Shown here: positions 1 to 7,991 of the stretch, in pieces
How positions within the stretch are numbered: the first letter of the stretch is position 1
Layout: every line of letters begins with the position of its first letter
DNA from: Mycobacterium sp. SMC-8
Lineage (GTDB): Bacteria > Actinomycetota > Actinomycetes > Mycobacteriales > Mycobacteriaceae
Direction of reading: 5' to 3'
Assembly (NCBI RefSeq): GCF_025263565.1
Contig: NZ_CP079865.1
Location: 434,001-498,000 of the forward strand
Length of the DNA: 64,000 bases
Translations under genes and position numbers: made by a program
Notes under the pieces: model-generated
Database searches by the model: none
The model's input: only the letters and a program-made list of their open reading frames with translations
Told to the model about the DNA's origin: nothing

Positions 1-960
1 CTCGCCGCCTACTGGGCCGACGAATATGACTGGCGGGCAAGGGAAGCCAGCCTGAATCGGTTCGACCACTTCACCACCGAGATCGACGGACTGCCGATCC
101 ACTTCATCCATGCACGGTCCACCCGTGCAGACGCTTTCCCGCTGATCATCACCCACGGCTGGCCGGGGTCGGTCGTCGAGTTCCACAAGGTGATCGAGCC
201 GCTCACCGACGCCGGCTTCCACGTCGCCTGTCCGTCGTTGCCCGGCTACGGGTTCTCCGGCAAGCCGGCGTCGACCGGGTGGGGTGTGGAACGCATCGCC
301 GCGGCGTGGGACGAGCTGATGGTGCGGCTCGGCTACCGCCGCTACGGCGCCCAGGGCGGCGACTGGGGCGCGGCGGTCACCACCCAGATCGGCCGCAACG
401 TCGGCCACTGCGTGGCGATCCACACCAATATGCCGATCGGCCAGGCGCCCAAGGACATGGGCGAACCGACACCCGACGAACAGGCCGCCCTCGAACGCCT
501 CGGCTACTACCAGCGCTGGGATTCCGGCTATTCCAAACAACAGTCGACCCGGCCACAGACCCTGGGTTACGGCCTGGTCGATTCGCCGGTCGGCCAGCTG
601 GCCTGGATTGTCGAGAAGTTCTGGTCGTGGACCGACTGCGATGGGCACCCCGAGAACGCCCTCAGCCGAGACGAGTTGCTCGACAACGTGATGCTGTACT
701 GGGCCAGCGGCACGGCGGCGTCGTCGGCTCGGCTGTACTGGGAGAGCTTCGGCAGCTTCCGCGGCGGGGGGCCGGTCACACTGCCCACCGGTGTCGCGGC
801 GTTCCCGAAGGAGATCCTGCGCTCGCCGCGGCACTGGTGCGAGGCCAATTACAACATCACCCGGTGGACCACCATGCCGCGTGGCGGGCATTTCGCGGCG
901 TTCGAACAGCCCGAGCTCTACATCGATGACGTCGCAACGTTTTTCGCCGACTTCCGCTGA
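1..960 (+). CDS. Epoxide hydrolase (EHN-type alpha/beta hydrolase), 5' end missing
   Basis: The reading frame is open from base 1, so the N-terminus lies outside the window; 319 codons are visible. The visible part begins inside the EHN N-terminal domain (WADEYDWRAREASLN, then RFDHFTTEIDGLPIHFIH). Next come the oxyanion motif HGWPGS, the nucleophile elbow GGDWGAAV with its Asp near base 361, a lid region, and the C-terminal catalytic His in PRGGHFAAFEQPE. These are the marks of the microsomal/juvenile-hormone-type epoxide hydrolase family, which opens epoxides to diols through an Asp ester. The natural substrate is unknown; mycobacteria carry many paralogues. It converges on the secreted protein gene downstream, with a perfect palindrome between the two stops. 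Confidence 0.88.
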   Translation, partial: LAAYWADEYDWRAREASLNRFDHFTTEIDGLPIHFIHARSTRADAFPLIITHGWPGSVVEFHKVIEPLTDAGFHVACPSLPGYGFSGKPASTGWGVERIAAAWDELMVRLGYRRYGAQGGDWGAAVTTQIGRNVGHCVAIHTNMPIGQAPKDMGEPTPDEQAALERLGYYQRWDSGYSKQQSTRPQTLGYGLVDSPVGQLAWIVEKFWSWTDCDGHPENALSRDELLDNVMLYWASGTAASSARLYWESFGSFRGGGPVTLPTGVAAFPKEILRSPRHWCEANYNITRWTTMPRGGHFAAFEQPELYIDDVATFFADFR

Positions 961-961
961 C

Positions 962-1024
962 CGCCGAAATCGCATTCCACGCGCGTCAAATCGCGAAACG
1001 ACCGCGTGGAATGCGATTTCGGCG
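962..1024. repeat. 22-bp perfect inverted repeat between convergent genes
   Basis: The arms lie at 962-983 and 1003-1024, are exact reverse complements, and share the core CGAAATCGCATTCC; the loop is 19 nt. It starts just after the epoxide hydrolase stop and ends 21 bases before the stop of the facing gene. It can fold as a long hairpin without a T-run, so it may act as a bidirectional terminator. Related sequences occur at 8041 and 12175. Confidence 0.85.
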
Positions 1025-1044
1025 CGGAAGGCGGCCGCAGAGGG

Positions 1045-4000
1045 TCAGAGCTCGGTGAGCGGGGTGAAGGTGCGCACCGTCGTCACGAAGGCGCCGTCGA
1101 CGCGCTCCGACACCGTGACGTAGGCCGCGCCGTCGGGTCCGAACTTCACCGGTTCGACGAGCTCGCCAGGTCCGAGATCGAGATCGAGGACCTTCACCGG
1201 CCCCGTCGACGTCAACGCAAAGACCCCCTGGTCTGCGCCGGTGAGGGTGACGTACGGCGTGCCGTCGGGACCGAACACCACTCCTTCCTGCCAGAACACG
1301 TAATCCTGTTCGGCCGCTTGCAGGAACCCCGCGAGGTCCGCGGTGGCGATCGTGGCGCCGTCCTGGTCGAACCGCAGGAAGTGGTACTCGAACGGCGACT
1401 GGCCGGACTCGACGGTGATCAGCACCCCGCTGCCGTCCGATCCGAACTGGAGCGCCGGGAAGTTCGGGCGCAGCGGATTGCCCGGCAGCGCAGGCGTCAC
1501 CGTGTCGGTGGCCAACGCCAGCACCGCCCGCGACGTGACCCGGCCCTGCTCGTCCCGTGTCTCGATGACCTGATACGCCGCGCCGTCCGGCCCGAACTCC
1601 ACCGGAGTGGCGACCGTGGTGCCGGCGGGCAACGTCATCGTGCGCACGATGGTCCCGTCCGGGTTCACCACGGCGAGATAGCGCACACCGCCGGACTCGT
1701 AGACGACGTAGCCGTTGTCGCCGGCGTTCGGGTTGGCGTCATATCCGCCGAGCACCGGGCTCACGCTCGGCAGCACCGGCACGACCGTGCCCGGGACCTC
1801 GACCGTGATGACCTCACCGGTGCTGCTGATGATCGCCACGCTGTCGGTCCCGGTGGCGGCGTTGCGGACCGAGACGTACACCGTGCCGTCCGGGGTGACG
1901 CTGATCGGATTGATGACGCGCCCGTCGAGGGGATCGGAGGTTTCGATGGCGTCCGCGGTGATCCGGGAGATGTAGGACTTCCCGGTCGACTCGTCGAAGG
2001 TGTACTGGTAGACACCATCTGCGGTGATCACTTTCGCGCCGTCCGGAGTGCCGGGGATCTCCCGCACGGTGTTCGACGTCCCGGTGAACGTGTACACGCG
2101 AGTTGTCTTCGTGCCGAAGAAGTTCCGCTCGACGGTCAGGTAGCCCCGGCCGTCCTGGCCGATGACGACGTCGTTGACGGTGTCGGCACCCGATGGCAGC
2201 GACACCCGCCGCGAGTTGCCGCCCGGTCCGACTGCCAGCACCGACGTGACCCCGAACGAGCGGGACACGATGTACACGCTGCCGTCCGGCGCGACGCTCG
2301 GCGTGTCTGCGGCGACACCGAGTTGATACACCCGGGGCCAACCCGCAGCGGAAACGCGGATGAGCCGGTCGCCGGAACCGGAGGGGAACTGCCGCGTCGT
2401 GAAGAACACCGCCCCGTTCGGGGCGACCACCATCGGTGCGGACGGTTGCCCGATCACTGTTCCGACCGTCTTCACCACCCCCTGGCCGTCGACGAGGGAG
2501 ATGGTGGACGTGTTCGACGACTCCTTGTAGGTGGTGACCAACAGGGTGCCGTCGGGCCGGACGACCGGGAGTGCCTGCTCCACTGGGTATCCGGCGATGA
2601 CATCGGTCGTCTTCAGCACCTGGCCGTCCTCGTCGAGGATGCTGACGCGGGTCCGGATGGGCCTGTTGGTCGCGTCCACGTCGTAGGTGACCTGATAGAT
2701 GGTGCCATTCGAGCTGATCAGCACAGGGCCCGCGGCCCGTCCGGGGGTCGACTCACTTGCGTCCACGTATGCCGTTACGACGACATCGACTGTGGCCGTG
2801 AGGGTTCCACCGTGTCCGTCGCTGATCGTGAACGTCAGCGAGTCGATCCCGGCATCGGCGGGCGCACCCGGGGCGCCTGCGGCCTCACGGGCGGCCGCCG
2901 TCGGTGTGTAGGTGAACGTGCCGTCGCCGTTGTCGACGAGCTCGCCCTTGTCGGTCGAGAGCGGTCCGGTGATGTTCAGCGCGTCGCGGTCGAAGTCGTA
3001 GGCACTGACCCTGACGATCGTGGTGCCGGTGGTCAGGCTCGGGTTGCCGGCGCTGGCGCGCACACCGAACGGGTCGGCGTTGCGGGGCAGGATGTTCACG
3101 GTGACGGGAATATCGACAGCGTTGCCGGCGGCGTCTTTGACCGTGACCGTGAAGCTGTCCGTCTTGTCTTCCGTGGTGGCCCCGCCCGCGGCGGCGGCAT
3201 GGCGGGCCGCGGCGGACGGCGTGTAACGGAAGGTGCCCCACGGCGTGACGGTGACCCTGCCCTTCTCGGTGCCGGCCGATCCGCTGTAGGTCAGCCACCC
3301 ACCGTCGGGATCGGTCGCTTTCACGCGGCCACCGACCGAGCCGGTGAAGACACCCGGGTCGCGCGTGGTGACCTCTGCAGGCTGCGGCACCGCACCGGCG
3401 CCGCCGTCCACCAATCCGGTGGTGTCCGTCGGCGAGCCACTGTCGCCGAGTTCGGTTCTCGGCTGCCCGAACTGCCGGCGCGCGAACGCGAGCAACGTCC
3501 ACAGCAGGGGCGACTCGACCGGAGCGGCCGGCGCGGACCCGTCGGAGGACTGCGGGGCGAACAACGCAGTGACGACCGACGACGATGTCGGCGTGCGCGC
3601 CTTGTCCGGCTCTCGGGCGTCCCGAGAAACGTCGACGAGTGGTTCCGGCGGCACCTCGTCCGCGGCCGGGCCGGGCTCCGGGGAGGGTTCCACGCCGGTG
3701 CCCTCGCCGTCGTCGGGCTGGTCGTCGTCCGCGGCGGGCACGGGCTCGGTGTGCAGATCTCCGGACCCGCTCTCGGTCTCGTCGGGCTGCACGTCGTCGG
3801 GGTCGGACCCCTTTAGGTCATCTTCTGATCGATTGCTGCCATACGAGCCGCGCTTCTCGACCCCCGTCGGTTCCTCGTCATCGGCGTCATCCTCCGGCAC
3901 GGAATCCTGCTCGTCGGCGTCGTCCTCGGAATTGACATGAGCGTCAATGCCGCCGTCGGTCGGGTCCCCGGCTCCGGACGCCGAATCCCCTTTCGTGTCA

Positions 4001-4146
4001 TCTGCTTTCGCATGCTCGGCGCTGGTCGACGACGTGTCGTCACCGGCGTCTGCGGACGCCATCCCGGGCAGCGCGACCGTCGCTGCGCCGATGCCCAGAG
4101 CAACGGCCAACGCGCCGACCCGTCCCACGAACCGTGCATGATCCAT
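1045..4146 (-). CDS. Secreted protein with acidic linker, two Ig-like domains and beta-propeller-like repeats
   Basis: The protein has 1033 residues. The start ATG follows a run of six G (ribosome site) at about 6 nt. Residues 1-33 are a signal peptide (GRVGALAVALGIGAATVALP, cleavage near ASADA). Residues about 35-200 are Asp/Glu/Ser/Gly-rich and disordered. Two VCBS/cadherin-like Ig domains follow (TDPDGGWLTYSGS near 280 and YDFDRDALNITGPL near 385, each with TFxYTP). From about residue 465 to the end there are roughly ten PDGxxYVT-type repeats, as in beta-propeller blades. No catalytic residues are recognised. An extracellular or cell-wall binding role is inferred. It shares its N-terminal plan with the genes at 21678 and 45745. 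It lies downstream of the ABC operon, separated by about 90 bp. Confidence 0.8.
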   Translation of the reverse strand: MDHARFVGRVGALAVALGIGAATVALPGMASADAGDDTSSTSAEHAKADDTKGDSASGAGDPTDGGIDAHVNSEDDADEQDSVPEDDADDEEPTGVEKRGSYGSNRSEDDLKGSDPDDVQPDETESGSGDLHTEPVPAADDDQPDDGEGTGVEPSPEPGPAADEVPPEPLVDVSRDAREPDKARTPTSSSVVTALFAPQSSDGSAPAAPVESPLLWTLLAFARRQFGQPRTELGDSGSPTDTTGLVDGGAGAVPQPAEVTTRDPGVFTGSVGGRVKATDPDGGWLTYSGSAGTEKGRVTVTPWGTFRYTPSAAARHAAAAGGATTEDKTDSFTVTVKDAAGNAVDIPVTVNILPRNADPFGVRASAGNPSLTTGTTIVRVSAYDFDRDALNITGPLSTDKGELVDNGDGTFTYTPTAAAREAAGAPGAPADAGIDSLTFTISDGHGGTLTATVDVVVTAYVDASESTPGRAAGPVLISSNGTIYQVTYDVDATNRPIRTRVSILDEDGQVLKTTDVIAGYPVEQALPVVRPDGTLLVTTYKESSNTSTISLVDGQGVVKTVGTVIGQPSAPMVVAPNGAVFFTTRQFPSGSGDRLIRVSAAGWPRVYQLGVAADTPSVAPDGSVYIVSRSFGVTSVLAVGPGGNSRRVSLPSGADTVNDVVIGQDGRGYLTVERNFFGTKTTRVYTFTGTSNTVREIPGTPDGAKVITADGVYQYTFDESTGKSYISRITADAIETSDPLDGRVINPISVTPDGTVYVSVRNAATGTDSVAIISSTGEVITVEVPGTVVPVLPSVSPVLGGYDANPNAGDNGYVVYESGGVRYLAVVNPDGTIVRTMTLPAGTTVATPVEFGPDGAAYQVIETRDEQGRVTSRAVLALATDTVTPALPGNPLRPNFPALQFGSDGSGVLITVESGQSPFEYHFLRFDQDGATIATADLAGFLQAAEQDYVFWQEGVVFGPDGTPYVTLTGADQGVFALTSTGPVKVLDLDLGPGELVEPVKFGPDGAAYVTVSERVDGAFVTTVRTFTPLTEL

Positions 4147-4236
4147 CTGAACCCCCCAAATTTGCTGACAGCAAAGACAGCCTAGGGTCGGGTGTTGCCA
4201 GATGGAAGGATTTCGGTGAACTCCGGACGGTGCCCG

Positions 4237-6054
4237 CTACGCCAGTGACTGCACCCAGGACCGGTGCAACGCCGCGTAATGCCCGTCGTCGCGGGCCGTG
4301 AGATCCATCGGTGCCCCGTCCTCGACGACGCGACCGTGCTCGAGCACCAACACCCGATCGGCGATCTGCACCGTCGACAGCCGGTGGGCGATCACCACCG
4401 CGGTCCGGTCGGCCAGCACCGTTTCCAGGGCTCGCTGCACCATCCGTTCACTCGGGATGTCCAGCGAGGAGGTCGCCTCGTCCAGGATCAGCACCGCGGG
4501 ATCGGCCAGGAAGGCCCGTGCGAATGCGACGAGCTGGCGCTGCCCGGCCGACAGCCGTCCACCGCGTTTGGCGACGTCGGTGCCGTAGCCGTCGGGCAAC
4601 GCTTCGATGAAGGTGTGCGCCCCGACCGCGCGGGCCGCGTCCCGCACCTCGTCATCGGTGGCCTCGGGTCTCCCGAACCGGATGTTGTCGGCGATCGTGC
4701 CGCCGAACATGAAGTTCTCCTGCGTCACCATCACCACATGGCGGCGCAGATCGGTCTGCGCCACGTCACGCAGGTCGACCCCGTCCAGCGTGACCGTTCC
4801 GGCCACCGGGTCGTAGAACCGGGTGATGAGTTTCGCGATCGTGGTCTTGCCGGCACCGGTGGTGCCGACCAGCGCGACGGTCTGCCCGGCGGGAATCACC
4901 AGATCCAGCCCGGGAAGCACCGGGCGTCCCTGTACGTACTCGAATTTCACGCCGCAGAAGGCGATCTCGCCGCGCACGTCGCCGAGTTCGACCGGGCTGG
5001 CGGGGTCGCTGATACCCGGCTTCTCGGCGAGCACGCCGGCCAGCTTCTCCAAGGCCGAGGCCGCGGACTGAAAGGTGTTGAAGAACTGTGAGATCTCCTG
5101 CATCGGCTCGAAGAACATCCGCAGGTAGAGCAGGAACGCTGCCAAGGTGCCGATCGTCATCTCGCCGTGCAGGACCCGGTAACCGCCATAGAGCAGCACC
5201 ACACCGGTGGTGAGGTTGCCGACGAGCTTGACGCCCGGCATGAAGACGGCCAGCAGCTTGAACGTCTTCTCGTTGATCACGCGGTAACGGTCGGCGACGT
5301 CCTCGAAGATCTCCTGGTTGCGTGGCTCGCGGCGGTAGGCCTGCACCGCCTTGATGCCCGTCATGGTTTCGACGAACTGCACGATGACCAGCGCGGAGAT
5401 CTCCCGGACCTCGCGGTAGGCCTTCGACGACTCCCGCCGGAACCACAACACGAGCAGCACCAGGATCGGGAACGCCACCAGGCACATCAGGCCGAGCTTG
5501 ACGTCGAGGACCACCAGCAGCACCGCGGTGCCGACCAGCGTGAGCACCGCGGTGATCAGGCTGTCGAAGCCGGTTTCCAGCATGTCCTGAATGGCCTCGA
5601 CGTCGTTGGTGGAGCGGCTCACCACCCGGCCGGAGGTGTAGCGGTCGTGGAACGCGATGTCCAGGCGGGCGAAATGGCGGAACACCCGGCGACGCAGTTC
5701 GAGCAGCACCTTCTGCCCGGTCCGGCCCGATCGGCGCAGGAAGTACATCCGACTGGTGGCCTGGACCACGACCACACCGCACAGGCCCGCCACGATGGTC
5801 AGCAGGGTGGTCGCGGTCCCGCCTTCGAGCAGCGGCGGGATGCCGTCGTCGATGCCCTTCTGCACCAGAAGCGGAACCGAAAGACGCGCAGCGTTTTCCA
5901 CCACCACGACGATCGCGAGCACGGCGACCACCCACCGGTAGGGATACAGCAACGAGTACAGCAGCGACCGGGCCTCACGTCGGCGCGGCACCGATTCGTC
6001 GATCGGGAGATCGGACTGCTCGTCGAACTTTCCACGCCAGTCGGCGGTGCTCAT
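4237..6054 (-). CDS. ABC exporter half-transporter (TMD-NBD), consensus Walker B
   Basis: A type IV ABC exporter subunit of about 605 residues: six-helix membrane domain in the first 330 residues, then the nucleotide-binding domain with Walker A GTTGAGKTT, signature LSAGQRQ, Walker B VLILDEATSSLD with the catalytic Glu, and H-loop AHRLS. I prefer the internal ATG at 6054: GGGGAGG lies just upstream and the ATG overlaps the stop of the previous gene as ATGA. The signature has Ala in place of the usual first Gly, while the neighbouring subunit has Asp in place of the catalytic Glu. That is the pattern of a heterodimeric exporter with one degenerate ATP site. Likely substrates are drugs or lipids; not identifiable from sequence. 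Confidence 0.87.
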   Translation of the reverse strand: MSTADWRGKFDEQSDLPIDESVPRRREARSLLYSLLYPYRWVVAVLAIVVVVENAARLSVPLLVQKGIDDGIPPLLEGGTATTLLTIVAGLCGVVVVQATSRMYFLRRSGRTGQKVLLELRRRVFRHFARLDIAFHDRYTSGRVVSRSTNDVEAIQDMLETGFDSLITAVLTLVGTAVLLVVLDVKLGLMCLVAFPILVLLVLWFRRESSKAYREVREISALVIVQFVETMTGIKAVQAYRREPRNQEIFEDVADRYRVINEKTFKLLAVFMPGVKLVGNLTTGVVLLYGGYRVLHGEMTIGTLAAFLLYLRMFFEPMQEISQFFNTFQSAASALEKLAGVLAEKPGISDPASPVELGDVRGEIAFCGVKFEYVQGRPVLPGLDLVIPAGQTVALVGTTGAGKTTIAKLITRFYDPVAGTVTLDGVDLRDVAQTDLRRHVVMVTQENFMFGGTIADNIRFGRPEATDDEVRDAARAVGAHTFIEALPDGYGTDVAKRGGRLSAGQRQLVAFARAFLADPAVLILDEATSSLDIPSERMVQRALETVLADRTAVVIAHRLSTVQIADRVLVLEHGRVVEDGAPMDLTARDDGHYAALHRSWVQSLA

Positions 6055-7991
6055 CTGCGCCTCCCCAGGACTTCCTGGTCCACGCGGGCGCATTCGTCGT
6101 CGCCGTCGAGCCGGGCGCGCTCTTCTCGTTCGATCATCTGCTCGTCACGCAGACGCTCATCGGCCCAATCACATTCGCGTTCGCTGCCGTCGTCGAGCTC
6201 GTCGTCGGCGGCCAGCAGATAGCGGTACTCGGGTACCCGGGAGAGGAGGTCAGCGTGCGTGCCGACGTGCGTGATGGTGCCGTTCTGCAGCAGCGCGACC
6301 CGGTCGGCGAGCAGCACCGTCGAGGCCCGATGGGCCACCACGACGCCGGTCACCTCGTGCAGCACTCGGCGCAGTGCCTCCTCGACCACCGCCTCGGTGT
6401 GCACGTCGAGGGCCGAAAGCGTGTCGTCGAGAACCAGGATCCGCGGACCGGCCAGGATCGCCCGGGCCAGCGAAAGGCGTTGGCGCTGACCACCCGACAG
6501 ACTCATTCCCTGCTCGCCGATGCGGGTGTCCAGACCGAACGGCAGGTCGTAGACGAACTGCGCGGCCGCGATCTCGACGGCTTGGCCCAACTCGTCGTCG
6601 GCCGCTGGATCTTCTCGGGGCCGGCCCAGCCGGAGGTTCTCGGCGACCGACATCGAGAACAACGTCGGATCCTCGAACGCGGTGGCCACCGTCCGGCGCA
6701 GTGCGTCCAGCGACAGCTCGCGGATGTCCCGGCCGTCGACGCGAATCTCACCCTCGCTGACGTCGTAGAGCCGCGACAGCAGCCCGACCAGGACCGACTT
6801 GCCCGACCCCGTCGCACCGACCAACGCCAGCGTCTCCCCCGCTTCGACGGTGACGTTCACGTGGCGCAGAGCCCAACTGTCGGGCGCCGCGTCCGGGAAG
6901 CGAAACCCGACGTCGACGAGTTCCAACCGGCCGCCCCGCGGTGCCTGCGTGCGCGGACCGTCGGTGATCTCCAATGGCGCGTCGAAGATCTCGGCGATCC
7001 GGTTGGCCGCGGTGAACGACTCCTGGGTCATCGACAGCAGGAAACCCAGCGACGCGATCGGCCACACCAGCGACAGCATCATCGTGATGAACGCGACCAG
7101 GGTGCCCATCGTCACCGAGCCGTTTCCTGCGGCGTACGCGCCGAAGCCGAGCACGACGATCAGGGTCAGGTTCGGGATGATCTCCAGCAGCGTCCAGAAC
7201 TTCGCCGACACCGACACCCGGCCGACCTGCGTGTCGTAGAGGCCGGTGAGCTGCTCGTCAAACCGCTCGTAGACGTAGTCCTCACGACCGAACGACTTGA
7301 CCACGCGCAGGCCCAGCGCGGCCTCCTCCACGTGGGTGGCCACGTGGCCGGCCTGATCCTGCGCCAGCCGCGACAGCCGGGTGTACTCCTGCTGGAAATG
7401 CAGCACCGTCACCGTGATCGGCACGATCGACACCAGCACCACCACGCCCAGCGGCCAGTACATCGCCAGCAAGATCGCGGTGACGACGGTGATCTGAAGG
7501 ACGTTGAGCATCAGGAAGATCAGGCCGAACGACATGAACCGGCGAATCGTGCTCAGGTCGTTCATGATCCGCGACAGCAACTGGCCGGACTGCCAGCGGC
7601 CGTGGAACGACATCGGCAGGATCTGCAACCGCGCGTAGAGCTGTTTGCGGATGTCGGCTTCCACGCCCATCGTCGCGCGGGCCACCAGCCACCGCCGGAT
7701 GAACCACAGCACAGCCTCGGTCACGCCGACAGCGACCGCCGCCGCGCCGACCAGCCACAGGCCCTGCTGATCCTGATGACGCACCGGACCGTCGATCACG
7801 GCCTTGGTCATCAACGGGATCGAGATGGTGGCCGCGAGGCTGGCCAGCGCGACGACGATCATCACGATCCAGCGGCCCCGATACGGCAACAGATACGGAA
7901 GCATCCGCCACAGGTCCGAACTCGGCTTCACCCGCTTCGGCGGCGCCCCGATCGCGGGCGCCGCATGCAGAGATTCTCGGGTGTCAGCCAC
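6051..7991 (-). CDS. ABC exporter half-transporter (TMD-NBD), degenerate Walker B
   Basis: The protein has 646 residues and starts at a GTG that overlaps the stop of the upstream gene by 8 nt. The membrane domain (six helices) precedes an NBD with Walker A GATGSGKS, signature LSGGQRQR, and Walker B ILVLDDTLSALD. The residue after the Walker B Asp is Asp rather than Glu, and the H-loop reads AHRAS. Glu-to-Asp at this place is known from the non-hydrolysing site of heterodimeric exporters such as LmrCD or TM287/288, so the partner is most likely the product of the next gene (4237-6054). A charged tail of about 50 residues (DDELDDGSERECDW and on) follows the NBD and is unusual for the family. 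Confidence 0.87.
   Translation of the reverse strand: MADTRESLHAAPAIGAPPKRVKPSSDLWRMLPYLLPYRGRWIVMIVVALASLAATISIPLMTKAVIDGPVRHQDQQGLWLVGAAAVAVGVTEAVLWFIRRWLVARATMGVEADIRKQLYARLQILPMSFHGRWQSGQLLSRIMNDLSTIRRFMSFGLIFLMLNVLQITVVTAILLAMYWPLGVVVLVSIVPITVTVLHFQQEYTRLSRLAQDQAGHVATHVEEAALGLRVVKSFGREDYVYERFDEQLTGLYDTQVGRVSVSAKFWTLLEIIPNLTLIVVLGFGAYAAGNGSVTMGTLVAFITMMLSLVWPIASLGFLLSMTQESFTAANRIAEIFDAPLEITDGPRTQAPRGGRLELVDVGFRFPDAAPDSWALRHVNVTVEAGETLALVGATGSGKSVLVGLLSRLYDVSEGEIRVDGRDIRELSLDALRRTVATAFEDPTLFSMSVAENLRLGRPREDPAADDELGQAVEIAAAQFVYDLPFGLDTRIGEQGMSLSGGQRQRLSLARAILAGPRILVLDDTLSALDVHTEAVVEEALRRVLHEVTGVVVAHRASTVLLADRVALLQNGTITHVGTHADLLSRVPEYRYLLAADDELDDGSERECDWADERLRDEQMIEREERARLDGDDECARVDQEVLGRRR

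Noticed and set aside
1006..3816. A 936-codon open frame on the plus strand opposite the secreted Ig/propeller gene
   Set aside because: Its product is an Arg/Asp/Gly-rich sequence without domain features, typical of the antisense frame of a GC-rich gene; the minus-strand frame has a signal peptide and clear repeats.
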